A stretch of 64,000 bases of DNA from NCBI RefSeq assembly GCF_000526995.1, contig NZ_AZUI01000001.1, positions 1,550,001 to 1,614,000 on the forward strand, read 5' to 3'. The notes beneath the pieces are model-generated. The model did no database searches. It had not been told where the DNA came from and saw nothing but the letters and a program-made list of their open reading frames with translations. The position numbers and the translations under genes were made by a program. Of this stretch, positions 8,730 through 18,579 are shown in pieces; positions within the stretch are counted from its first letter, which is position 1, and every line of letters begins with the position of its first letter. The DNA comes from Lacrimispora indolis DSM 755 (GTDB lineage: Bacteria; Bacillota; Clostridia; Lachnospirales; Lachnospiraceae).

Positions 8730-10268
8730 TTATTTTTTAACCGAAACCAGAACAACTGATTTTGGCGGCATCTTAATATGGATGGTACTGCCTTCAATCA
8801 CAAAGTCAGTAAATTTCTTGGGACGGATCTGGTCAGGCTGCTCAAATGTATTCATGATATTCATAGTATCTGCCGTAAGCACGGTTCCCTCTATCACATC
8901 AATCATTCCAAAGTCAGCTATATGGCATGTCACCTCAGCAGCATGACCGGGATCAATATTTACCAGGGTTGCATTGATATTTCCCTTGCCATCCTTGGAA
9001 ATGGAGCCATTAATCTGCTTTAGCAGCTCTCCGCCGCACTCATAGTCATCTGAAAGAATGGCAAAATCAAGCAGCTTCGCATCCTGGTGAACTTTATACA
9101 GATCATAAACATGGTAGGTCGGGGTAAGGATCAGCTTATTCCCTTCCGTAAGCACCATTGCCTGAAGTACGTTTACTGTCTGGGCAATATTCGTCATATG
9201 GATGCGGTCGGCATGGTTATTGAATATATTAAGGCTGGTTCCGGCAGAAACCGCATCCCGCAATGTATTCTGCTGATATAAGAAACCTGGATTCGTTCCG
9301 GGTTCATTGTCAAACCACGTTCCCCACTCGTCTACGATTAATGCGACTTTCTTTGCGGGATCATATTTATCCATAACTGCAATATGCTTTGACACAAGCT
9401 CCTCTGTAAACAGGGCCGCCTTCATAATGCCGAACCACTGGCTCTCATCGAAATCTGTAGCAGACATCCGGGACTTGGAACTATCTCTCAAATAACGCTC
9501 ATTTCCATCCGGAAGATATTCGATTATTACTTTATCTCCGATCCTGGTATAATAATGAAGAGCAATCGCATCCAGGAACATGGCTGCATCCCTCATCATC
9601 ACCTCAGTCCATTTATAATTCGCTCCTCTTGGGCCTGCTCCGATGCGATAAAGCTTATTATCTCCGTAGTCCCGGGCATATAGGTTGTAGCGGGTCAACT
9701 CGTCTGCGTAATATTCAGCCCTCATACGCCCTCCGCAGCCCCAATTTTCATTTCCGATTCCAAAATATTTTAATTTCCATGGCTTCCCGCGTCCATTTTT
9801 CTTTCTTAATTCAGTCACTGGAGACTGTCCGTCAAAGGTCATATATTCAACCCATTCTGACATTTCCCGGACCGTACCGCTTCCCACATTGCCGCATATG
9901 TATGGTTCCGTATCCAGCATTTCACATAAATCAAAGAATTCATGTGTCCCAAAATGATTGTTTTCCACCACCCCGCCCCAATGGGTATTAATCATAGACG
10001 GCCTCGATTCTTTCGGGCCGATGCCGTCCCGCCAGTGGTATTCATCGGCAAAGCAGCCCCCCGGCCAGCGTAAGCAGGGGATTTTAATCTTCTTCAATGC
10101 GTCAATAATATCTGTCCGCATTCCCTTTACATTGGGGATTTTCGAATTCTCTCCCACATAAAAGCCATCATATATGCACCTTCCCAAGTGTTCTGCGAAA
10201 TGTCCATAAATCATTTTGTTAATAGTGGACTTTTCTGTCTTTGCATTGACAATAATCTGATTTGCCAT
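8730..10268 (-). CDS. abfA: alpha-L-arabinofuranosidase, GH51
   Basis: A 512-residue family 51 glycosidase, the usual length. The acid/base Glu174 sits in GNENWG (172-177) and the nucleophile Glu314 in VDEWG (312-316); a TIM barrel is followed by a C-terminal beta-sandwich. It has no signal peptide and removes alpha-L-arabinofuranosyl groups from arabino-oligosaccharides in the cytoplasm. The gene lies 40 bp after a permease pair and binding protein, in the same order as the Bacillus subtilis araNPQ-abfA cluster. The symbol is by family resemblance. Confidence 0.95.
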   Translation of the reverse strand: MANQIIVNAKTEKSTINKMIYGHFAEHLGRCIYDGFYVGENSKIPNVKGMRTDIIDALKKIKIPCLRWPGGCFADEYHWRDGIGPKESRPSMINTHWGGVVENNHFGTHEFFDLCEMLDTEPYICGNVGSGTVREMSEWVEYMTFDGQSPVTELRKKNGRGKPWKLKYFGIGNENWGCGGRMRAEYYADELTRYNLYARDYGDNKLYRIGAGPRGANYKWTEVMMRDAAMFLDAIALHYYTRIGDKVIIEYLPDGNERYLRDSSKSRMSATDFDESQWFGIMKAALFTEELVSKHIAVMDKYDPAKKVALIVDEWGTWFDNEPGTNPGFLYQQNTLRDAVSAGTSLNIFNNHADRIHMTNIAQTVNVLQAMVLTEGNKLILTPTYHVYDLYKVHQDAKLLDFAILSDDYECGGELLKQINGSISKDGKGNINATLVNIDPGHAAEVTCHIADFGMIDVIEGTVLTADTMNIMNTFEQPDQIRPKKFTDFVIEGSTIHIKMPPKSVVLVSVKK

Positions 10269-10310
10269 ATTGCAATCCTCCTAAATAGATTTAATTATAT
10301 TGATTTTTAT

Positions 10311-11150
10311 TTATCCTTTTACACCGCCGCTTGTAAGACCGGCAATGAAAAACCTTTGATTGAATAAGAACAGAAGCAGGATGGGAAATATTGCAGTAAC
10401 AGAACCCGCTATCATGACATCATAATTCGCACTGTACGGATTAATTAACGATGCAATTCCTATTGTTAACGTAAACTTTCCGCTGTCCCTCAAAACAATC
10501 AGAGGCCAGACAAAGCTGTTCCAGTTCTGCATAGCAAGAAGTATAGTCATTGCACCGTAAGCCGGCTTCATCAGCGGCACCATGATCCGGAAGAATATAC
10601 CAAACTCCGTGCAACCGTCAATCCTGGCTGACTCCATGAATTCCTGGGAAATTCCGGATACAAACTGTCGGAAAAAGAATATGGCTACCGGAGCGACCAT
10701 AAAGGGAAAAATAATGCCTCCGGCCGTATTAATCAGCCTGATTTTTACAATCAGCTTGTAAAGAGGGAGCATTAATATCTCCAGAGGAATCATCATGACT
10801 GCCAGGACAAGCACGAATATCAAATTTCTGCCCTTAAAGCTGTATGCTCCCAAACCATATCCTACGAGCGAGGACAGTGACAAGGCACATACCGTAAAGG
10901 CTGCAGCATAAAAAACGCTGTTTTTGAACCATTTGGGATAAATACCATTGTTATATGTAAAAAGGTTGGGATAATTTGACCACTTTATATCCTCCGGCTT
11001 AAGAAAGAACTTCATGCCTGCCCGGAAAATCTCCTGTCCATCCTGCAAAGAACCGATAAGCAGATAATATACCGGAAACAGCATGATCAGGGAAACCAGC
11101 AAGAACAATATAAAAACAAATACGGACATCATTCTTCTATGCGCTCTCAT
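10311..11150 (-). CDS. carbohydrate ABC transporter permease (AraQ/MalG-type)
   Basis: A 279-residue permease with six transmembrane segments and an EAA loop (FMESARIDGCTEFGIFFRIM) in the MalG/AraQ position, ending in the usual GGVKG. Its start codon shares bases with the stop of the partner permease (ATGA-type overlap at 11150), indicating translational coupling. With that partner and the binding lipoprotein it should import arabinose-containing oligosaccharides for the GH51 enzyme encoded next. Confidence 0.94.
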   Translation of the reverse strand: MRAHRRMMSVFVFILFLLVSLIMLFPVYYLLIGSLQDGQEIFRAGMKFFLKPEDIKWSNYPNLFTYNNGIYPKWFKNSVFYAAAFTVCALSLSSLVGYGLGAYSFKGRNLIFVLVLAVMMIPLEILMLPLYKLIVKIRLINTAGGIIFPFMVAPVAIFFFRQFVSGISQEFMESARIDGCTEFGIFFRIMVPLMKPAYGAMTILLAMQNWNSFVWPLIVLRDSGKFTLTIGIASLINPYSANYDVMIAGSVTAIFPILLLFLFNQRFFIAGLTSGGVKG

Positions 11151-12064
11151 TATGCTTCCTCCTTTTTAAACAAACCAAAGAAGTTTAATTGGAACATGTT
11201 TACAGTCAATACGATTGCCAACAATACCACACCGATCGTAGACCCCATTCCAAAGTCATTTCTCTGAAATGCCTGCTGGTAAATATAGCGGACAATGGTC
11301 AGGCCGATATCGCCAGGATTTGTTTCATTCCAATAAACATAGCCCTCTGTAAACATCCGATAACCGTTGAGAATGGTCAGCGTAAGTATATAAATAATAA
11401 TGGGCTTCACCTGAGGGATGGTCACATAAAAAAACTTCTGAACCGCATTGGCCCCATCAATGTTTGCCGCCTCATAAAGTTCCTCCGGAATGCTCTGCAG
11501 TGCAGACAGACAGTATACCATATTGATCCCTAATTCACGCCAGGCCGCCAGTGTAACCATCATTATCATTCCAGTGACATAACCTGTTTTCCATGCAATG
11601 ATCCCTCCCCCCAGTTTCAGGATAATGGAGTTAAACAAACCGGCTTCTGTTTCTCCGTACATCAGCCGGAAGGCGATGCCTGCAACAATTACTGATGTTA
11701 GGGTTGGCACAAATATGGCAGACCGGAAGAAGTTTTTAAACTTCAGTATTTTCGAATTTAAAAAAGCAGCAATTGTAATCGGAAGAATCAGCATAATGGA
11801 AACCATGCATATCATATAGATCGTACTGGACTTTAAAGCATTGTAAAAATGAATGTTAAACAGACGTTTATAATTACCCAGCCCGATCCATCTTACGTTA
11901 TTAAATCCTTCTATCTTCTGAAAGCTCATCAATAACGTATTAACAGTCGGATAAAGGAAAAAAACCAAAAACGAAATAATAAATGGTAAGCAGAATATAT
12001 ATGGTGCTGCTTTCCTGCTATATAAAACCTTTCGCAGCCCCCTGATCTCCTTGTCTTTATTCAT
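11150..12064 (-). CDS. sugar ABC transporter permease (AraP/MalF-type)
   Basis: A 304-residue permease with six transmembrane helices and an EAA motif (LYEAANIDGANAVQKFFYVT). It is the MalF/AraP-like half of the heterodimer with the overlapping downstream gene. It is separated from the binding-protein gene by 120 bp holding a GC-rich hairpin. Confidence 0.94.
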   Translation of the reverse strand: MNKDKEIRGLRKVLYSRKAAPYIFCLPFIISFLVFFLYPTVNTLLMSFQKIEGFNNVRWIGLGNYKRLFNIHFYNALKSSTIYMICMVSIMLILPITIAAFLNSKILKFKNFFRSAIFVPTLTSVIVAGIAFRLMYGETEAGLFNSIILKLGGGIIAWKTGYVTGMIMMVTLAAWRELGINMVYCLSALQSIPEELYEAANIDGANAVQKFFYVTIPQVKPIIIYILTLTILNGYRMFTEGYVYWNETNPGDIGLTIVRYIYQQAFQRNDFGMGSTIGVVLLAIVLTVNMFQLNFFGLFKKEEA

Positions 12065-12119
12065 ATTTGCTTAAACCTCCTTATGCCATCGAAGGCATTT
12101 CCCCATACATTTTATGCAA

Positions 12120-12156
12120 GCTGCCGCCCGAAGCAGGAGCCCCTTGATGCGGCAGC
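12120..12156 (-). promoter_or_regulatory. intercistronic hairpin after binding-protein gene
   Basis: GCTGCCGC (12120-12127) pairs with GCGGCAGC (12149-12156) across a 21-nt loop. There is no T-run, so it is more likely a partial attenuator or mRNA stabiliser that gives the binding protein a higher dose than the permeases. The role is inference. Confidence 0.45.
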
Positions 12157-12184
12157 CTCAGTCCCTATCATTTTAATCAGAAAG

Positions 12185-13540
12185 CTACTGCTGCGCCCTC
12201 AATTCTTCCGCCGCTGCTTTCAGTGCCTCGGCCGGAGTCTGTGACCCATCCACAAATACGTTGTACATAACAGAATTGTTTACAAGATCCTGGGCTGCAA
12301 CAGAAAGATCTGCGTTTACAGGAGACGGGCAGCCGTCCACATATTTACCCATAATCTCAAAGAAGGATTCATTATAAAAATATTCCATTGGCGCCGTCAG
12401 CTTTTCATCGGTCCATACATCGGTCCTGACAGGGTCAAACTGAAGGCATTCCCATATGTTCACATTCGCATTATAAGTGAGCTTTGATTCATATAGTAAT
12501 TCCTTTGCTAACTCAACGTTCTTGCATTGTGACGTTATTGCTGTTCCCGTTCCTCCAATTCCTACGGTCCTTGGCTGCCCCTCCTCAAATACAGGCATTG
12601 GACGAATTGCAATCTTGCCCTTTAAGTCCGGCATATAATTTGTAAAGCGTGACATATACCAGGACGGCATAATCAAGGATGCACAACCTCCCTGGTTAAG
12701 CCAAGTCCAGAATTCTTCCACAGATGTAGAACCGCCCGGTGCAGCAACAACTGCTCCCGTATCCCAAAAATCCTTCATCCATTCGAGAACCTTAATGTTG
12801 GAATCACTGTCCATGGCAACAGTCCCGTCTGTGTTGAGATAGTCGCCTCCCTGCTGTACAATCATGGGCCAGAACGGGCGTTGGTTGGACACCTCGAAAA
12901 CGGTCATGGGGATTCCCGTCTTTTCAAACAACTGAAGACCCATTTCCCTGTATTGATCCCAAGTCTCAACCGCATTCACATCCTCGATCGTAAATCCTGC
13001 TTTTTCAATGATTTCCATGTTATAATAAACAACAGTGGCTCCTACATGGGTTGGAAGGCCATAGTAGTCACTGTCTTTCTTATAAAGGTCAAACCTGGAC
13101 TGTACACCGTTGCCAATTTCCTTCTCTACAATGTCATTTAAGGAAACCAGCTGGATATCACCTTTTAGGAAATTGGAAAAATAATTGATATTGATATCTG
13201 CTATATCCGGTGCTCCTACGCCAGATTGCAAAGCAATTAGCAGCTTATTTGACATCTCTGCATTGGGATAGACCTCTATCTTCAGCTCTATGGGGCTGTC
13301 CTTATGTTTTTCGTTGTATGCATTTTTTCCGAATTCAAACATCTGATTATGTAGTTCATTGGATGTCCAGATTGAAATCACACTACCTTCTCCTGAGCTC
13401 TGCCGACTTCCTGAATCTTCTGTATGTGAGGTCTGTGTTTCACCGGAAATCCCTCCCCCAGTCTGTTCCGTGGAACCGCCGCACGCTGCCAGCGACAGGG
13501 CCGCTGCCATTGCCATTACCGTTGCCAATAATTTTTTCAT
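12185..13540 (-). CDS. ABC transporter sugar-binding lipoprotein (family 1, AraN-like)
   Basis: A 451-residue extracellular solute-binding protein family 1 member. The N-terminus is a lipoprotein signal ending in the lipobox LAAC at Cys20, then a Ser/Thr/Gly-rich linker. The start is set at the ATG preceded by GGAGGTATTACT; an in-frame ATG 14 codons earlier has no such site and would spoil the signal peptide. It is the first gene of the arabinoside import operon, downstream of a sigma-54-type promoter. The ligand is inferred from the GH51 gene. Confidence 0.93.
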   Translation of the reverse strand: MKKLLATVMAMAAALSLAACGGSTEQTGGGISGETQTSHTEDSGSRQSSGEGSVISIWTSNELHNQMFEFGKNAYNEKHKDSPIELKIEVYPNAEMSNKLLIALQSGVGAPDIADININYFSNFLKGDIQLVSLNDIVEKEIGNGVQSRFDLYKKDSDYYGLPTHVGATVVYYNMEIIEKAGFTIEDVNAVETWDQYREMGLQLFEKTGIPMTVFEVSNQRPFWPMIVQQGGDYLNTDGTVAMDSDSNIKVLEWMKDFWDTGAVVAAPGGSTSVEEFWTWLNQGGCASLIMPSWYMSRFTNYMPDLKGKIAIRPMPVFEEGQPRTVGIGGTGTAITSQCKNVELAKELLYESKLTYNANVNIWECLQFDPVRTDVWTDEKLTAPMEYFYNESFFEIMGKYVDGCPSPVNADLSVAAQDLVNNSVMYNVFVDGSQTPAEALKAAAEELRAQQ

Positions 13541-13720
13541 AGTAATACCTCCATTTACATAATACGTTCCTACACCCACCACGCAGGATACAACTCCTCC
13601 GCAGATATTCTGTTAATCATCTTTCACATCAATACGATAGGGACTGTATGTGATGATTCTTAAACATTACTCTGCATCGCTGACATATACCTGCTGTTTG
13701 TTGTTACATAACTAATAATA

Positions 13721-13737
13721 AGCAAACATTGTTCCAA
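13721..13737 (-). promoter_or_regulatory. sigma-54 (-24/-12) promoter of arabinoside operon
   Basis: The minus strand reads TTGGAACAATGTTTGCT: the invariant GG and GC are separated by exactly 10 nt, with only two departures from TGGCACGNNNNTTGCT. It lies about 180 bp before the binding-protein start and directly after the gene for a sigma-54 activator. No comparable -35/-10 pair is visible in the same stretch. Confidence 0.7.
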
Positions 13738-13817
13738 CTTTTAAATTTTATTTTATTTTTACGATAAATGCTTTAAAACCCATTGGTTTTTCAACACTTT
13801 CCAAAAATAACAAAAAA

Positions 13818-13843
13818 GAGAGAATGGCTGGAAGCCTTCTCTC
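13818..13843 (-). terminator. intrinsic terminator of sigma-54 activator gene
   Basis: GAGAGAA (13818-13824) pairs with TTCTCTC (13837-13843), with an inner GGCT/AGCC stem, followed on the minus strand by TTTTTTGTTATTTTT. It lies 66 bp after the activator stop and isolates it from the arabinoside operon. Confidence 0.82.
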
Positions 13844-13908
13844 CTTTTCATTAATGTGTTGCTTTTTCTGTTGCCCTGAACGTTGCCCACCCCACGTGAA
13901 CATATGGG

Positions 13909-15798
13909 CTAAATCAATCCCAGCTTTCCCATTTTTCTCCACAAGGTCGTCCTGTTGACTCCAAGACGCCTTGCAACCTCGCTTTTATTATAGCCACACT
14001 CCTTTAACAGCCTTACAATTTCATCCTTCTGAACCGTATTGATGCATACAGGAGCTGCTTCCTGTTCCTCCATATTGCCAGGCCCTAATGATTTTTCTAC
14101 ATCTGTATAGTGCACCGTTTCCTCCACCACAGTAACGCTGAGACGTTCCATAATATTGCGCAGCTCCCGTATATTTCCCATAAACGGATAACTACAAAGA
14201 AGTGCCATGGCATCTTCCGTAAAATGGTCCGCACTTGTTTCAAACTGTTCTTTGTACTTCAGCAGATAGTGCTTTGCCAGCAATTCGATATCTTCTTTTC
14301 GTTCTCTTAAGGGTGGGATAGAAAGGTTCAAAACATCCAGCCGGTACAGCAGATCTTTCCGAAAAAGACCTTCCATGGTCAGTCTTTTCAGGCTTTTATT
14401 GGTAGCCGCAATAATTCTGACATCAATCTTAACTACTTTTTTGCCTCCTATACGCCGCACTTCCCTTTCCTGCAGAACTCGAAGAAGCTTTCCCTGAAAA
14501 CTGACCGGCAGTTCCGATACCTCATCCAAAAACAGTGTACCATTATGAGCCTGCTCAAACAGGCCTGCCTTCCCCCCCTTGACCGCTCCGGTAAAAGCAC
14601 CTTCTTCATAGCCAAACAGCTCACTTTCAAGCAGATTCTCCGGAAAGGATGAACAGTTGACAGCTACAAAGGGACCGGTTTTCCGTTTGCTTGCATTATG
14701 TATACTTTGGGCGATGAGTTCTTTTCCTGTTCCCGTTTCACCGTATACCAGAACATTGGAGGTAACGGAAGCAAATTTTTTCGCACGCTCAATTACCTGT
14801 CCCATCACAGGACTTGAATAGATGATATCAAAAAATTCGTACTTTGCATAAAGCCCCATTTCATTTAATTTCGCCCTGATCTGTACTTCTCTCTGCTGTA
14901 AATGTCCAATATCATGAATGGTAATAACCATCCCCTTATAAACACCGCCTATCATTACAGGTGCAAAATCAACGGCGATATTCCTATCACAAGTCCTGTA
15001 AATCTCATTATCCAGTTGTTGCTTTTCTCTGCATGCCTTTAAATAATTCCGGGCCATAAACGGAAACTCCTGACAGAAACTTCTTCCCCCAATGAGTTTT
15101 CTATCTGAAAATATCCTGCTCACGCTGGCATTGATTATCCTTATAAGCTCTTTATCATCTACAAATATAAGTCCATCCGTTACATTTTCCGCGAGAAGTC
15201 TAAGGAGTTCCATCTGATTGGTCTCATATTCCATATTTTTAATCAGGCCTGCTGCCGAATCCAACGCCCTCATAATTGCCTCCTCGCTATTCTCAATAAT
15301 GCCGGAATAGACCTTAAAGCCATTTTTTATCACGCATTTATTTGCATGACTGCCGCTGATCAGGGCATCGCATCCTTCCTCTATGGCTCGCTTAACCATA
15401 TCTTCAATCTGGTCTGGATTGTCAATCATATAAACAGCAAAATCAATATTAAAAAGGCAGCTCATGGATTCAATATCTTTCATATTTGAATAATCTCCAA
15501 TCAGCCCTATTTTCTGACAATCCGTATTTCTTCTGCACTGTGCAATCGCATTGGCTATATCACTGCCTGTTATGGGTATTTCAACAATAGGTCCATTGAA
15601 TCTCTCTCTTATTACATGAATGGAATAGCCCCTGGCAATTACCAGATCACAGTCATCCGCCACTTTCACATCATACATTTTGGGAAAATACTCTATGGAT
15701 GCATTCGTGAATATTCCTTCATAGCGAGGCTGGTCCATAATTCTTCGTACAACAGGGACCAGCCTGGAATACGGAACAAAATATGTGATTTTTCTCAA
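13909..15798 (-). CDS. sigma-54-dependent activator with PrpR-N and PAS domains
   Basis: A 629-residue enhancer-binding protein. Residues 1-170 resemble the PrpR_N sensor domain, about 195-310 a PAS domain, and 320-560 the AAA+ domain with Walker A GETGTGKE (353-360), the sigma-54 contact motif GAFTGA (400-405) and Walker B TLFLDEVSEL. A Fis-type helix-turn-helix ends the protein (NKSEVARRLGVNRTTLWRKM). It hydrolyses ATP to open sigma-54 promoters. A -24/-12 site lies 170 bp downstream in front of the arabinoside operon, its likely target. Its start overlaps the DUF624 gene stop by 4 bp. Confidence 0.94.
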   Translation of the reverse strand: MRKITYFVPYSRLVPVVRRIMDQPRYEGIFTNASIEYFPKMYDVKVADDCDLVIARGYSIHVIRERFNGPIVEIPITGSDIANAIAQCRRNTDCQKIGLIGDYSNMKDIESMSCLFNIDFAVYMIDNPDQIEDMVKRAIEEGCDALISGSHANKCVIKNGFKVYSGIIENSEEAIMRALDSAAGLIKNMEYETNQMELLRLLAENVTDGLIFVDDKELIRIINASVSRIFSDRKLIGGRSFCQEFPFMARNYLKACREKQQLDNEIYRTCDRNIAVDFAPVMIGGVYKGMVITIHDIGHLQQREVQIRAKLNEMGLYAKYEFFDIIYSSPVMGQVIERAKKFASVTSNVLVYGETGTGKELIAQSIHNASKRKTGPFVAVNCSSFPENLLESELFGYEEGAFTGAVKGGKAGLFEQAHNGTLFLDEVSELPVSFQGKLLRVLQEREVRRIGGKKVVKIDVRIIAATNKSLKRLTMEGLFRKDLLYRLDVLNLSIPPLRERKEDIELLAKHYLLKYKEQFETSADHFTEDAMALLCSYPFMGNIRELRNIMERLSVTVVEETVHYTDVEKSLGPGNMEEQEAAPVCINTVQKDEIVRLLKECGYNKSEVARRLGVNRTTLWRKMGKLGLI

Positions 15799-16409
15799 GA
15801 CTCCCTCTCCCTTCTTTCATCTGCATACCTGCTAAAAACCTGTTCAAGAATCAAACTGAAAAATACGCCAACACAGGAAGGCATGATCAAAACAGCCCAT
15901 GGCACCATGTGGGTCAGGCATATGGCGGCCAACAATATGAACACCAGAAGAAGGGTCCACGGAACATTTAATATGCTCAGATACACACAATTCTTAATCA
16001 CCTGGATTAATTTCATTTCATATTTTGCAATATACGGATATACATAAACACACACCATCAGAATTAAAAATCTGGCTGCAATAAACACGATCTGGAATAC
16101 CTTCATGGTCTCCTTCCCGCTGGCCAGCTTCATATCCAGGTGTATGGCCCCAAGCAAAACAGCCAGGATCACAGACACAACAGCAGACTGTCTGAAGCTA
16201 TCCTTAAAGCTTTTCCAGAACGTCCTAAAAATATAGCCTTTGTCACACCTCAAGCAATGATTGGAGGTATAATAAAGAGCTGCCGCTGCAGCGCCTGCCG
16301 TAATCAGGGGTAAAGAAAACACCAACCACAGAAAGCTTACATATACATAATCCATCCATTTGCTGATTCCTCTGAATATCATATTATCTGCATGAAAAAA
16401 CGGCTTCAT
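15795..16409 (-). CDS. DUF624 (YesL-like) membrane protein
   Basis: About 204 residues with five hydrophobic segments and the DUF624 N-terminal pattern (KPFFHADNMIFRGISKWMDYVYVSFLW). YesL-like proteins are commonly encoded next to oligosaccharide ABC transporters in Firmicutes; their function is not known. The start at 16409 is chosen because AAGGGGGATTCAT precedes it; the ATG 14 codons earlier lies inside the AEC gene. The gene overlaps the sigma-54 activator gene, so the two are translationally coupled. Confidence 0.8.
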   Translation of the reverse strand: MKPFFHADNMIFRGISKWMDYVYVSFLWLVFSLPLITAGAAAAALYYTSNHCLRCDKGYIFRTFWKSFKDSFRQSAVVSVILAVLLGAIHLDMKLASGKETMKVFQIVFIAARFLILMVCVYVYPYIAKYEMKLIQVIKNCVYLSILNVPWTLLLVFILLAAICLTHMVPWAVLIMPSCVGVFFSLILEQVFSRYADERRERES

Positions 16410-16420
16410 ATGAATCCCCC

Positions 16421-17365
16421 TTATATGATTCCCACTGACTTGATAAGCCATATGCCAACAGGCATGGTAATGACAGAAAGGAGCATGGTAGCCACAATCA
16501 CAGCCGCCCCTAACTCATCATCTCCGCCCATCTTTTTAGTCACTATATATGCATTCATAGCTGATGGAACCGAAAACAGGACAAAGGCTGTCGCAATCTG
16601 CTCTGACTCAAAGCCTGCCCATACCATAGGTATGACAAAGATAAGGGGAGTCATGACAACCTTATACAAAGAACCTAACACAATCCACTTCATCCTTCCT
16701 GCAAAAGCAGAAAACCGTATGCCGGCACCGATAAACAAAAGTGCCATGGGAGTAGAAATTTGTCCCAGGTAAGATAATGCCTTTTCCACCGAATACGGAA
16801 GCGTTATCCCCAGCAGCGAAAAAGGCAGAGCAAGTAAGATGGCGGCAATCATAGGATTCGTAACAATATCCTTTAACAGCCTTTTCCAGCTGACCTTTCT
16901 GCCCGAAGGATCATAGCAGGACAGGACAATGGTTGCCAATATATTATAAAAAGGAAGCACAAACGTAATTACCATTATGGCCGAAGGAATTACCTCCTTT
17001 CCCAGAATATTCTGGCAAATGGGAAGTCCTACATAAACAAAATTTCCCCTGAAAGCACTATGTACAAACGCACTGACCGCCGACCTGTCCTTGACAAATA
17101 AAAGTGCCAGCAGCCACGCTCCGGCAAAGGCCCCAAAGGTACCTCCTAATAAATATGCCGTGTAGCTCAAATCAAGGCTCTCCGCCAAGTTACTGCCGGA
17201 AACATCCAGAAACAGCTTGGCAGGAAGTGCAACATAAAACACAAGGGATGTGGCCTGATTCACAAAGGACTGGGTGGCAATTCCCTTTTTTGACAGATAA
17301 AAACCTACAGACATTACAAGAAATACTGGCACTACAGAGTTAAGGCTGAAAATCAAATTATTCAT
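16421..17365 (-). CDS. AEC family (auxin efflux carrier type) transporter
   Basis: A 314-residue integral membrane protein with about ten hydrophobic segments and the inverted-repeat layout of the AEC family. Typical sequence marks are FRGNFVYVGLPI in the first half and FSVPSAMNAYIVTKKMGGD in the second. AEC members export or import small organic acids and similar solutes; the substrate cannot be read from sequence. It is the first gene of an apparent three-gene operon with the DUF624 protein and the sigma-54 activator. Confidence 0.9.
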   Translation of the reverse strand: MNNLIFSLNSVVPVFLVMSVGFYLSKKGIATQSFVNQATSLVFYVALPAKLFLDVSGSNLAESLDLSYTAYLLGGTFGAFAGAWLLALLFVKDRSAVSAFVHSAFRGNFVYVGLPICQNILGKEVIPSAIMVITFVLPFYNILATIVLSCYDPSGRKVSWKRLLKDIVTNPMIAAILLALPFSLLGITLPYSVEKALSYLGQISTPMALLFIGAGIRFSAFAGRMKWIVLGSLYKVVMTPLIFVIPMVWAGFESEQIATAFVLFSVPSAMNAYIVTKKMGGDDELGAAVIVATMLLSVITMPVGIWLIKSVGII

Positions 17366-17614
17366 AAATACTCAATCTCCCTCAATTTTATCATAGCGGT
17401 TGGTACCATGCAAGGTTATAGGCCCCTGCAAAAGTGTACTCCGGTACTCTCACTAATTATTCAAGCAAATATTATGCCAGAGTAGATTTTGTCTTTGAAT
17501 TTCATTTACTTAGTATGTTTCTACTGTATTTACGGCAGATTTATATAAATGAAGTCATTTGCAATATGTTCATTCTGTTGCACGCTTTAAACACTATGAA
17601 CAGATTGTGTAACA
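17366..17614. other. intergenic region upstream of AEC operon
   Basis: Should hold the promoter of the AEC-DUF624-activator operon; no confident -35/-10 or -24/-12 pair is seen. No gene is visible. Confidence 0.4.
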
Positions 17615-17653
17615 CTTTATTGCATGAATAGGGCTGGTTATGGTTGTTTTTTC
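17615..17653 (+). repeat. 39-bp direct repeat, left copy, flanking IS66
   Basis: Identical over 39 bp to 20191-20229 on the other side of the element. It starts CTTTATTGCATGAATAGGGC and ends in GTTTTTTC, abutting the left inverted repeat exactly. Confidence 0.9.
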
Positions 17654-17779
17654 GTAAGCGCTTAATAAAAGAGTGCCTTATATAATGATTAAGATCCATG
17701 TCATAATTAATTCCATATAATTAGAGCTTTTTGAGTTATAGTTTTTCAAATTTTTCAAGCTCTAGGAATGGAGGCATTT

Positions 17780-18139
17780 ATGGATCAAGTTACTCAAACA
17801 AAAGTTTTATTCCGCAGAGAACAATGGAAAAAGATCATTGCGGAATGCCAGGCCAGTGGCCTTCCCGTTAAGACCTGGTGTGACCAGAATGGTTTCAAAG
17901 AACAGTCCTATTATTATTACCTTAAGAAGATTCGTGAACAGGAAATCGAAAAGATTCCTGTAGCACTGCCTGATCCAATGGAGAAACCGGTTTTATTTAA
18001 AAAGTTGGAGGTGCAAACACCTATTCATACACAAGCTGCTGTAATCATACATCTTCCGGCTGCATCACTTGAAATACACAATGGTGCCACGCAGCAGATC
18101 ATTGAGACTGTGCTCCTTGCACTGAACTGCTTATGTTAG
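17780..18139 (+). CDS. tnpA: IS66 accessory protein TnpA
   Basis: A 119-residue IS66 OrfA-type protein with an N-terminal helix-turn-helix (QWKKIIAECQASGLPVKTWC, then NGFKEQSYYYYLKKIRE). It is required with TnpB for transposition of this family. The start is the ATG after GGAATGGAGGCATTT; an in-frame ATG four codons earlier overlaps that ribosome site. The stop overlaps the tnpB start. Confidence 0.9.
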   Translation: MDQVTQTKVLFRREQWKKIIAECQASGLPVKTWCDQNGFKEQSYYYYLKKIREQEIEKIPVALPDPMEKPVLFKKLEVQTPIHTQAAVIIHLPAASLEIHNGATQQIIETVLLALNCLC

Positions 18140-18489
18140 GAGATATTACTATTGCAAAGGACATTTACATTGCCTGCGGTTATACCGATATGCGTAAGTC
18201 GATTGACGGACTTGCCGCTGTCGTACAGGAGCAGTTTCACTTAAATCCTTTTACCCCATCACTTTACCTATTCTGTGGAAAACGCCGTGACAGGATCAAA
18301 TGCCTGCTGTGGGAAGGAGATGGATTCTGCCTTTTATACAAGCGCCTGGAGAATGGAAGCTTCCGCTGGCCGCGCTCGGAGGAAGACGTAAAGCCTATCA
18401 CATGGCAACAGTTCCGCTGGCTGATGGAAGGTCTTGAACTGGAACAGAAAACGGTTATTCTGCCAGCTAAACCGGCTTCGTTCTGTTAG
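18133..18489 (+). CDS. tnpB: IS66 accessory protein TnpB
   Basis: A 118-residue IS66 Orf2 protein. It matches the family pattern (YTDMRKSIDGLAAVVQEQF, FCGKRRDRIKCLLWEGDGFC, FRWPRSEE). It overlaps the end of tnpA by 7 bp, so translation is coupled. Intact, with no frameshift. Confidence 0.95.
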   Translation: MLGDITIAKDIYIACGYTDMRKSIDGLAAVVQEQFHLNPFTPSLYLFCGKRRDRIKCLLWEGDGFCLLYKRLENGSFRWPRSEEDVKPITWQQFRWLMEGLELEQKTVILPAKPASFC

Positions 18490-18579
18490 CTTCCAGTGCC
18501 AGAAAAGCCTGTATTTACTGGCTTTTTAGCTACTTTTGTGGTATAATTATTGTATCAAAAATATAGGGATGAAACTATA

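Noticed and set aside
13748..13942. 64-codon minus-strand frame across the end of the activator gene
   Set aside because: It runs over the terminator hairpin, overlaps the activator gene and lacks a ribosome site.
17381..17420. GG/GC pair resembling a sigma-54 promoter before the AEC gene
   Set aside because: The spacing is 11 nt instead of 10 and the flanking bases do not fit.
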